DNA from: Congeria kusceri
Lineage: Eukaryota > Mollusca > Bivalvia > Myida > Dreissenidae
DNA: 64,000 bases
Reading direction: 5' to 3'
Assembly: GCA_027627225.1 (NCBI GenBank)
Contig: CM051040.1
Location: 26,323,634 to 26,387,633 of the forward strand
Within the stretch, counting starts at the first letter, position 1. Each line of letters opens with the position of its first letter. Below the pieces are notes generated by a model. The model was given only the letters and a program-made list of their open reading frames with translations, was not told the origin of the DNA and did no database searches. This document shows positions 25,101-37,100 of this stretch, one piece after another. The position numbers and the translations under genes are program-made.

Positions 25101-28100
25101 GTAGACAGACCTGTAAACGCGGTTCCAGAGGGAGAAAATTCTCCCGCCATGTTGAACGATGTCTGGCCTGCTCCAGCGGGTGCTCCCCCTTGCATGCGAG
25201 CTGCCATTTCCTGGACCATCCGCTGGAATTCTTGAAAATCCAAACCTGATCCGGTCATCCCTGAAAAGGAACATACCGCATATTGAGTACCATTAAGAGC
25301 GTATTTTAAAATGATTAACAGACTGTTATACCATTCATTGACTGGTAAGTGTAAATAAATAGTTCTGTCTAATTCAAATTAATGTTTTTACGTACCGGGT
25401 GCAGTGCCACCAGTTGTTCCCCCTGTCTGGAACGACCAACCGCCGTTTTGACCGGAAGCTCCTCCTGCCTGACTTGACACTCCTCCCGTTTGACCTGCCA
25501 TTCCACCGGTCTGGAGAGTACCTCCTCCCGTCTGAAACTCCCAGCCGCCGCTTTGACTTGCCTCTCCTCCAAACTGACCTGACCAGCCGCCTGTCTGACC
25601 ACTTCCACTTCCGGCCTGATTTGTGCCGCCACCAGTTTGGAAACTCCATTCACCGGTCTGATCTGAACCTCCAGTTTGACTGTTTCCTCCTCTCAGTCCT
25701 CCTAGTTGAGTGGCTCCACCTCCTTTCTGGAAGCTCCACCCACCTGTCTGACCGGCAACACCAGTTTGACTGGCACCTCCCCCAACCTGTGAGGGTCCGC
25801 CTCCAGTCTCGAAGCTCCACCCACCGGTCTGGCTTGAACCTCCTCCAGCCTGACGGGCCGCCTCTACCCTGCGTCGGAGTTCGTTCAACATGGCCTCAAA
25901 CATTGATTGGTTAAGCCCCTGAACTGTAGGGCTATCGACTGCAATTTACATATATACCTTTTCTTACACAGGTTGCTTCTATAAGTTTAAATAAATTTAA
26001 TAACATGTGAATTACTTTGTGCTGTAGACGACGCTACTAAGCTGTCCATTTTGTTCTTAATAGTTTGAACGTCAGTTGCTGTAAAAACAGATTTGTAATG
26101 TTTACTTTACATTTTGTTAAGTGTGTGGCAAGTCTAAACTAACTGGAAAACAATGCGTAACAAGGGTGCCATTGTCACAACGATACGCCCGACAAAGAAG
26201 CTTTTTGGGGGGTAAAGATTCAACGACCAAAGAGAAACAATTCAAAAACTAATAAGGCAGAATCATGGTTACAGTGTCCTTGACGATGTCTCGCAATAAG
26301 GTATCTATATATTAAGTTGGATTACAATATCTCGATGCGTTCTCAAGTGATTGAGTGGAAACGAAAGGTTGACGCCGCCACTATGCCTTTGACCTTGAAT
26401 TGTGACCTTGACCTAGGACCCAGAGACCTGGTTTTTGCTTGCGACACTACATCTCTCCATGCTTGTCACTTCTGCTAAGTTATTTGAAAATCCATCTATG
26501 CTGGACGAAGATATGATCCGGGCTAAGTGTTAAGGATTGATTTCTTATATTTGATCTTTGACCTTAAATTGTGACCTTAACCTTGGACCTAGGGACGTGG
26601 TTCTTGTGCGCGACACTCCTCCTCACCATCATTGTTATTTCTGCTGGATTATTTGGAAATGCATCCATGCTGGACAAAGATATGCTCCAAATAAAGTGTT
26701 TAGGATTGATTTCTTAAATTTGACCTCTGACATTGAATTGTGACCTTGACCTTGGACCTAGGAACCTGCGTGACATTCCGTCTCTCCATGATTGTCACTT
26801 CGTCCAATTTATTTGGAAATCCATTCATGCTGCACAAAGTTATGCTCCGGACAAAGTGTTTAGGATTTATTTCTTAAATTTGACCTTTGACCTTGAATTG
26901 TGACCTCAAACTTAGACCTATGGACGTGGTTCTTGCGCGTGATACTGCGTCTCACCATGATTATCACTTCTGCCAGGTTATTTGGAAATCCAGCCATGCT
27001 GGACAAAGATATGCTCCGGACAATGATTTTAGGATTGATTTCGTAAATTTGACATTTGACTTTGCATTGTGACCTTGACCTTGGACCTAGATAATTTTTT
27101 CTTGCGCGCAAACTCCGTCTCATCAAGATGGTCATTTCTGCCAAGTTATTTGAAAATGCATTCATGCTGGACAAAGATATGCTCCGGACAAAGGTTTACA
27201 GCTTCCCAAACGCCCGCCCGCCCGCCAGGGGCTTACCATAATACGTCCCGTTTTTCAAACGGGCGTATAAAAAGGGTATATTTAAGTTGTAGTAGCGCAA
27301 CGGTTTACGGATATTAATAGGTTTTAATAGACATTATATTTTAATTACACAACTATTTAACTTATATCTTGTATAGTATCTGTACCTCATTTTGACTCGA
27401 ATAATTATCCACTACCGGTACCTGTGGTGTTCCACTGCCACGAGGCGCTGGCCCCGAGGCCACCGCCGACGTTGAGCTGCTTCATGAGCGCCTCCAGGGC
27501 CTGCTGGTTGGCGGCGCGTGTCGCGTCACCGGAAGTTCCTCGCGTCGTCCACTGCCATGTACCGGAAGTCGTGTTCTACAATTCCATGAAACGATAAAGA
27601 ACTCCTTTCTTTTAAAAAGTGGGAAATACATTTGCAATGCAGTTTGAACAAGAACAATAACTTAGATTCAATGCAGTTTTCTGGTGGTCATATATTATTT
27701 GTATGACTATATTGACTATAAAGTCGGGCCTGAACATGTGATGACTTGTGATTAGCAACCAGCGGTTATTACAATATAAATGTGACAACAGTCACAACAT
27801 AATTTTTTTTTTATTTCAATGTGAGAAATAGTAAACGCAATCGTCCGCCTCTACCTGAGCATCATTGAGCATCTTGAGTATATCCTGCCAAGACATGCCG
27901 GCTAGCCCACCGGAAGTGTTCCCCGTCCCCGCGGCGGACCCCGTGCTGTTCATGAAAGCAGACCTCTGTATGGGCTGACGGGAACCAGTAGCATTCCACT
28001 GCCAGAACTCCACTCCGGCAGTACCTGAAACAAAAAGCATTAACCTCCAAATTTAAAATATATACCTGGTATACAGACGCGGATACATGATTTGGAGTTT

Positions 28101-31100
28101 GAAAGGGGGGGGGGGGCAATTCAGAAGCTACCAACCTATACATGCATAAATTATATATTTTGATCAATGTCACTTGAATTGCACGTTTTATCTAAAAAAA
28201 TTATGGGACAATCTAAACGTAAATACTTTCAAACTTTACAACAAATGAAAAGAAAATATACATGATCATATACATAATACGAATGCTGATAAACGTATAT
28301 CATTCTCTGAGATGTTGGTACATGACCACTTACTTAATGACATAATCACGTAAAGTCGTAAGCTCTCTTAAAACATTTGCTGCACAGCATTACTGCTGCG
28401 ATAAATCCTAGTTGTAAATCAACAAGCTCGTGTAAACGCAGGCCCAATTTTGACGAAGCGAGCTGTGTCGGGGTCTCCTTTGACTTTAATAGGAGGATTA
28501 TCGGGGTCTGTTCTTGAAAACTTTTAAACTTATAGCGCGTGTTGACCTCTTATTCGACAATTACTATGGGTGAAAGAGCAAGGCCGCCTTAGATTATAAC
28601 GCGTGCTTGCAGCGACTTTTCTTTTTAAACTGAAAGCGCCTTTTATGGCCTCTTATTTTGACCATGACTATAAGGTTACAAGAGAACGGCCATCTTAGAT
28701 AGTTACGTGCTTACTGCGACGTTACTTGAAACTTTAACATTCTAAGCGCTTCTGTAATATATTATGGAAAATTACTAGAGGTAAAACAAGAACAAGGCCA
28801 CCGTAGATTATTACCTGCTCGCTGCGACATTTCTTAAAACGTTTAAACTCAAAGCGCTTTCAGGGTTACAAGAGAACGGCTATCGTAGATTGTTACCTGC
28901 TTGCTGCGGCGTTACTTGAAACGTTTAAACTTAAAGAACTTTTGTGGACTCCAAACTGACAATTACTAGGGGTAAAACAACAAGGCCTTGTCAGACTGTT
29001 ACCTGCTGTCTGTGAAGTCTGCTCCCCAGCGGCTCGCGCCTCTGACTCCGTCATCCACTGGAACTGCCCGTGGTGGCCGCCTCCTATGTCTATGGCTGCG
29101 TAACGCTCCCACTGACCTACAGTGTAAATGTAACTTTAAAACAATGACTGTATTGTTATACATATCGATTCAGCCAGTACGCGAGTAACATCGCATAAGG
29201 TATCCTTATAGACAAATATGGCCATTAGGGGTAATGTTCAAGAGCCTCTTTTACTACGGTAAAAAAACTTTGGGTAAGATATTTGTGTATTTTACGAGTA
29301 TGCTGACTTTGATCCTGCCTAAAACGGCGGCAACGTGCGACATACACGAATTTCAGCTTACATATGGAGGAACTGTTCATAGTTTATTTTCAGGCAGTGC
29401 GGAACGGACGTTACTGAACTTGAGTCTCAGAGTCTCAGATTTGTGCTCGAATCCCTGTGTGTCCAATGGACGCTACATACTACAGGACATTTGATCTTTA
29501 ACTCACCAGTTTGCTTGTTAAAGCGCCACTCCGACGCCGTCTCGGTGCCGTCGATGTTCAAGAGGTTTTCTCCCACATCCTGCCAGCTTCCGGTCGGCCT
29601 AGTGGGCGCAGTACCGGATGGGGAGGTTCGGATCCACAATGACGTCTCACCGTCCCAGACCCACTCGCCAGTTCCGGTAAGCTGCAGTGACAAGTGATAC
29701 TTTTGCAATGTAATTATTTTTAATAATTTAATTTTAAGTTCACATAAAATTCAGAAATGAAAATAAAATGTGGTTGTGGTATGCATTTGTTTAACAAAAA
29801 CATTTTCAAAAATGTTTCCACAGTATTGTTATAATTCGTACCCTTTCAAACCTTGTAAAGATATAACATTGTACATGACCAAATTGTAAATGCACAAAAC
29901 ATAAATCCATTATTTGTTGTTGTTTTTTAAACCCTTGACTTATACCCATGAAGGTTATACCGAAAAGTAATATACAGAAATACAAACAACACTGTCTACT
30001 ACTAGGTAAAAACAAATTTGAAATATATAAAAATATATAGTTTTATTACATTCTTTAACCTGAGTAAAATGTTTTAATAACAACTTTCATGGAAACAACA
30101 ACAAACTTTAAGATTATAATGATTTAAAAAAAAATTATTGAGGCATTTCTATGACGCTTTATCGACACAGTTCCCGGTTTCTTACATGCGCCATGGCAGT
30201 TGGTGTCACTGTGACGGTCTCCTCGCCCCGCAGTCTCCGTGTGATCCAGCCCCAGTCTATTGCGTTCCTCATGGACCGGAGCAACGTCAGGATCTGACGG
30301 AGTCCCGCTGAGGTGCTCTGGTCGATGTTTCCACCGGAGTTCAGGCGGCCCTGCATCTTGTTTAGTAGGATCTGGAACTGCGCGTAGGCCTCCGGTGAGC
30401 TCAGGATACGGACCACTTGGTGGGAGTTGGAGGTTCCTGGTTTGAAACCGAGCGTTCCCAAGAGTATATAAAATGTTCGCGACTGGCCGAATTCCTTCAG
30501 TAGACGCTGCCAGTCTTCGATAGACCGGACCTGACGCAGGCGATCCCAGAGACGCCAGTCCATGTCGGTCATGTGGTATTCGCTGACGAGTCCGAGATCC
30601 ACATCCGGTCCGCCGATGTCCACAGGAATGCCTCCGTAGTCAACGAGCTTGTTGCTGTAATCGAACCGGAACTTGAACTTGATCACAAGCTGGTTCCCCC
30701 AGTCGGAGCCGGCGAACCGCCAGAGGTTCATGTTGCTGGTTCCGTTGTGGTTAAAGTAGGCGGTGCCGAGGTCCGTCCGTCGGACGCCGTTGATGCCGAC
30801 ATTGATGCCGTTCTGGGACTTGTCCATGAGGTCAAGGTCAAACGGGAACGAGGCGACAGGCTGACATTGAACTGAACGGAACAATGATAGAATGAGACAA
30901 GACAAACGAGTTTGTATAAGTTCAAATTAATAGAAACGAATTATTCAACCAATATGCACGACAGATAATCCTATAATTCAGAACAACCTTTATAACTTTA
31001 GGTTAATGATGCTTAGTTTATGCGTTAAAATAACATAGATTAAAAAAATAAATAGTAATGAAAGTACATGACCTTGCTAGAAGGCTAGTATTCGACATTT

Positions 31101-34100
31101 GATTGCCTGTCATATTTGTTTAAAACAATCTCTCTTGATAAAGGACACTGTTTTAATTACCATTAACTACCATTGATTTATTACGTTGTTCATTAATATG
31201 GTTACAATATTATCTTCCACAATAATTGAGGCGTGTCGTGGGAAAATCGGGCTCAATGCATGTGCTTCAAGTGTCATCCCGGATTAGCCTGTGCAGTCCG
31301 CACAAGCTAATCCGAGACGACACTTTCCGCCTACAGTGGATTTATGTTTAGAGGAGACTACATTGAAACAGAAAATACATAACAGCGGAAAGTGCCGTAT
31401 TGGATTAGCCTGTGCGGACTGTAGAGGCTAATCCGTGACATTAAGCCCGATTTTCACACGACACACTTCATATAAACAACACAACATTTTATTTTCACTC
31501 AATAAAGGTAAGGCACAGAAAAATTATAAATGTATACACCGTAATAAACAACAACAACAAAAACAACAACTCACCATGCGGTGTGGTAGGTTGCAGACCG
31601 GACATGCCGAAGTCGCACAAGCACTTATTCTCGTAGAAAATAGTCCCTGCCGGACACGGGCGGACTATTTCTCCGCGGCCGTACACGATCTCGATATAAT
31701 AGCGCGAGTCCCAATGCGGCTTCCGGTCGCACGTTGCTACAACGGGCAGAGGACAAATGTAAATCTAATATTTATTCTATGTTATAGATAACGTTTAATG
31801 CGAGAAAAGAAACACATGATTTCCAGTTGATTTTCATTTCAAAAATCTGTTGATCGTGTAAAATATGTATGCATAGTATACCCATATATTTTGCTTGTAA
31901 TTATTATCAAAAAACGAACCGGAGTCGATGTTTTTTTTCGCAAGAATGGTGTATCAGTTACTGAATAATGTGTAAACAGGTATTTCTAACCATCCATTAA
32001 TACAACCATGTCATTCGATATTTTCGTTTTTGCAAGTTAAGCTTAGAAGAAAATAAAACAAGAGAATAAAAATGAAATTAATACAATAGATATTATAACA
32101 CAACACGCGCAGAGTTTTCTATAGACAAAGAAAAAAATTCACCGTTGTTAAACTACCGATAAAGAACCTGAAAAAATAGTTCCGAAACTGTAAAATATAA
32201 TTCGCATTGTAATTGCAGAAAATGTTGTCAGGTCATGTAAGAATCGAAATAATATTCGCATTATCGTTGTTTATCGGCTAATGAAGACCGATTTGTCGTT
32301 CTGATGCGGTATAATACGGTATTCATACGCATCTCCAAATCGTTGTTTATTAGCCGATAAACAACTCTAAATCAAATATTATGTCTTAATTATAACATAA
32401 CAGTGACAACTACAATGCGTTAACTTGTAGAGAAAGTTCATACACGGACTGCAAGGCATGCACATAATGATGAAGAATATAACAGGATATCAACTTAAAT
32501 AAGGAACTATTTTACAATCCATTATAAATACTAATATATGCAATAAAACACTAAACGCTATATTAAACCATGCGTACGTTTCACAGCTACGCCTCCTTTC
32601 GGCGGGCACTCCTCGTTACAGGCGCTGGTCTCCAGGCAACCCATGCCGTCCACATACGCACTTCCGGCGGGGCAGCAGTGGCCGACGCTGAAGCCGTCTA
32701 TGCACTTCCAATATCCTCTACATCCGTACTCCGGCATGCCGTAGGTGAACATCGAGTCGACAGTCTGGCACGGATCTAGCGAATAAAATGCTTCATGTAA
32801 TAGTTGTAGCACTCTTTGACCGAAATATGTTAGTTATTTAACGAGCTCGTTTAATAAAACGCGAATCAATATCAGTGGAGAAACGTAGTACTCTAACGGA
32901 CATTACAAGCAAGCTAGCGAACGCCTCCGGATCTGTGTCATTCACAGGCTGCACATTCAATTTCTAATTGTTTATAACTTGTTGAGTTCGACATGTTCAC
33001 CCCGTTCACTGTTGAGTTTATTTGTTTTAATAAAAAATCAATACGAACATTTCTTTCAATTTGTTTGGTGCGCGATCCTAATGTCAAAACTTACAGTGCA
33101 ATAAGTAGCGTGCGTATAAATTACAACTAAATTCCAATATACCGCACGCTACTTATTGCAGGGTAATCTTGCATATTAGGCTCCGCCCACTCCGTTCTGA
33201 TGTCACAGTTCTTCTACCGAAAAGCAAAGAAAAACCTTCAGAAATATGGTATAAGTATAGTTATACAATAGACCCAGTCGTTTTGCTGTCTAGACCCATG
33301 TATGATCATATTTTTCACAAATTATATTTTTTTCACACACCTGTGAAGAATAGGATCTCATTTATCACATTTTAAAGTGTGAAGAATGGGATTGGCCAAA
33401 AACGGGGTATGCGTGAGGATCACATAAGGATATGATTGTATTGCATATAAAAATATGAATGTGATCAAAAACTTAAAAATCAGAAAATGTGAAGAATAAT
33501 ACTGTGATGTGTGAGAATAAGATCTAAATTTTCACACCTGTGTAGAATGAGATCCTATTTTTCACAGATGTGAAAAATATGATTTGTGAAAAATATGGTC
33601 CTACAAGACGTATTTTCTGCAACGTGTTAATTTGTTCGTATGTATCTCAGAACAGACTGTCCGTGATAAATCAGAAAAATATCAGATAATAATAGTAAAT
33701 ACTAATGAATGTTCGTTGACCGGTGAACAGCTTAGTATTAGGCCTAGATCACTTCATAAAGATTTGAGATTCATTTTTTTCAGTGACGCATATACATGTA
33801 CTGGTAGAATCAAACCAAAAATAACAAATGGTAATAATTTCGGTGTTATAATAATGTTATAAACTCTAATAGCTGTATCTAAACTTCCCGAAGAAATATT
33901 CTAGCAATGAAATAATCTAACGATGTCTTACCTGCTGAGCATCGCACGAGGAAGGATGGTCTGCACGTGATGGCGTCCGCGTCCCAGAACTGTCCGAAGG
34001 GGCAGGAGCGCACGAGAGCCCGGATGTGGGGCCCGTCCCGCCAGCACTGCACGTACCTGGTGCAGTCCCCGGACACGGGGTTGAACCCCACCCCGTTGTC

Positions 34101-37100
34101 TATCAAACAACCTGCACAAAGATCACCTAGCGGGTGAAAGGGAGTCGGGTATTAACCCTCATGGTAACCGTCACCGTGTGTACATAGGCGACCCCAATAC
34201 AGTATCCGACAATACACTGTACATACACACAAGAGTCCATAGTCTAGTTTGCAATCTAACTCGTATGATATTTCCTTCAATTGTAATGTTGACATCGCTT
34301 ACTAGGTTTGGATTTTCCTTTTACGATAAATGCATATAATAATCCTAGTCGTGGCAAAACCGGGCTTAATGCATGTGCGTAAAGTGTCGTCCCGGTCCGC
34401 ACAGGCTAATCCAGGACGGCACTTTCCGCCTACAGTGGATTTATGTTTAAAAAAGACTTCATTAAAACAGAAAATACCATAAGAGCGGAAAGTGCCGTCC
34501 CGGATCAGCCTGTGCGGATTGCACGGGCTGATCCGGGACGACACTTTACGCACATGCATTAAGCCCGGTTTTCCCACGACACGCCTCATATAAACAATGA
34601 TGAAAACTATAAATTTCGGCTTGAAGCTTTTCAGACGAGCGGTGCAGTATCGACTGTAATTAAAGATTTTTTTGTTATTATTTTTATCTTGAAGTTTAAT
34701 ATACCAACATCCAAAGATACAAACAAAATATGCAACTGACCAAGCTTTCGCACTATTTGACCAAGTTCTCCAAAAAATGAACCAAAAACAAAGCTCAGCA
34801 TTTTGTCGATTTTTAGTTTTGTCGTATATTATCTTTTTTTCAAGAATTAGTGTATAAACATTTATTTAATCAAACGAGCTCATTACATCCCCATAGTAAC
34901 CTAGACCAGGACGAAAAATACATTTTTCTAGCAACGTATAGGTCTGATATGTATACATACATGTGGTATAGATAATACAGCACCCTGTTTCCAAAACAAA
35001 CAAACAATTTTGACATCACATGGCCACATACCACATGTATTATAGTACCGATAATGACATTTGAAACACCAATATGAGTACATGTATTTTCCTAACGAAT
35101 CGCCTAGCAGGGTTGTCGTTCATTGCTTTCCCCATACGCCTCTGCAATGGGCTCTATGACAATTTGTATGACCAAAAGCATAGAAACAAAGAATATAATG
35201 CTTTTTTAATGATCATCAATGAGGAACAAATAGTAATTTTGATTCCTATTAATAGAACTATTTTCATGCCCGTTTACGCAGATGGAATCAGTTCGCAGAT
35301 GTAAACAAAATGGACAGAGTGGATGGTATTGTGCGTTATGATCATTTCAAACTCCTCGCAGCGGTTACCTCCTCTATCGGTTAATTTGATTAGAGCTATG
35401 CTCGGAACCAGTCAAATCTCTGCGCGGAGGTTGTGATCATGTGACTAAAACCACGTGAGTTGGGACTACTTTGCGAGCCAAATACAGAGGTGAATGGAAT
35501 GTAGCGGGTTTGCAAGGGATTGACCATTAACAACTCCCGATATATTTCATCTACTAACCCATTGAGATTTGTAGGCGCCTGACTTTTACTACGAATGCAT
35601 CACATTTAAATCAGGGTTATGTACATGTACATTTAAATTGGATATCATTGTAATCCTGTACGGAGAAAGCAGGACTTGTATTAATAAAGATTCGTATAAA
35701 CAATCTAACCATTCTGAACTGTTGAACCTCGAACTCTTTATATTTGACAAAGGAATTTGTGAAATTTTGACACGGAAGTTGCATTTAATATTAAATATTA
35801 GTTTTGTTTCTTGCACATGTACCAAAGAATTTTTTTTCAAACTCAAATTATATTTTTGACTTTTATCAAACTAAGGTAAACAACAACAGAAGAACTTTTA
35901 TAAATATGGGCCTAATTATGTTATGTTCCCATCCACTTCTGAGGACAAAAAATAACAATATACTCGTGCATTTAATTTGCACTTGATTGATTAATCGGGT
36001 ATTACACTAGTCGAGTAAATTTAACAATCAATCATTGTCAAACGCAACAATTAAAAAAGTACGAATTAAAACTAATCATGCGAGTTTTGCCATCGCAGTT
36101 ATATGCACTCATTGAAAGAATCAAGCGCCCATTCTAATTAGCTATAAGACATAAGCACGACCCGGTGTATGACACGCAACAAAACATTACAACAATCCCA
36201 GATCACTCGTAAAATATATAGATTATCACATATATTGTATACATTTTCATATGTATCACATTAACACATACATCACACTTTCAAAGACAAATTTATACAT
36301 CACAATTACAACGACATAGTTGTACCTGTAAGCTGTTGTTGCTTTTTGAAACAACAAGTCTCTAAAACTCGTAGCCATTATAAAAATTCAAGCAGTTTAT
36401 ATGTACGTGTATATACAAATTGTATCTAGAATATAGCATCGTATCAAATTAAAGTTTAAGTTGTTTACAAAAACACAAGTATTCTGTATTCAAGTGAAAA
36501 TTATGATATGAACAAATGTCATATTTACTGTATGTTTAAAGTTTTTGTTTCTGTAAAGACATGATTTGGCATTTATTGAATATCGCTATTCGGATATTAG
36601 ATTCTATTGATTATTCTATTGAGCCTCAGTCACAACCGGGTTGCGTCGACCTTACGTCGAGCATGCGTCGAGGTTTTTGTTAAACACGTGCGTCGGACAT
36701 ACGGCGCCCGTGCGTGTTTTCCTCGATCACAAGGTCGCCGCAACGACCGCAACCGACATTAACTTAAGTTGATGCGTCGGCCTTGCCTCGATCATCCATC
36801 GTGCAGGCACCGCAAGGGCACCGTGCGAACATCGTGCGATCAACCTACGGGCACTCTACGTTTTTGCTTCGAAATTGCCTGTCACAAGCACGCAAGGTGC
36901 ACTTGCGGACGTCGCACGACTTCCTTGTGTAGTACTTACGGCTTCCTTGCGATAAACGAACCCCGATGCAAGAAAGAAACTGACATCTCACGCTCGCCGC
37001 AAGACACGTGCGATTTTCGCACGGTGACCGCAAGGAGCTATGTGCATCGTATAAATAAACGCGATTATTTGCATGCTTTTAACACATTTTCCATATTATC

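Larger units (their letters stand above)
23407..25110. other. Intron between exons 28 and 27, repeat-filled
   Basis: Nearly all of this 1.7-kb intron is repeats: MITE-like TTCTTCACAC pieces (23568-23790, 24495-24645), a pentamer GGTAC/GGTAT run (23820-24000), a (GAT)n run (24303-24450) and a 46-bp tandem array (24650-24945). Confidence 0.8.

Noticed and set aside
25399..25914. 171-codon plus-strand open frame
   Set aside because: Antisense to the WSFQTGGG exon, same repeat effect, no start context or domain.
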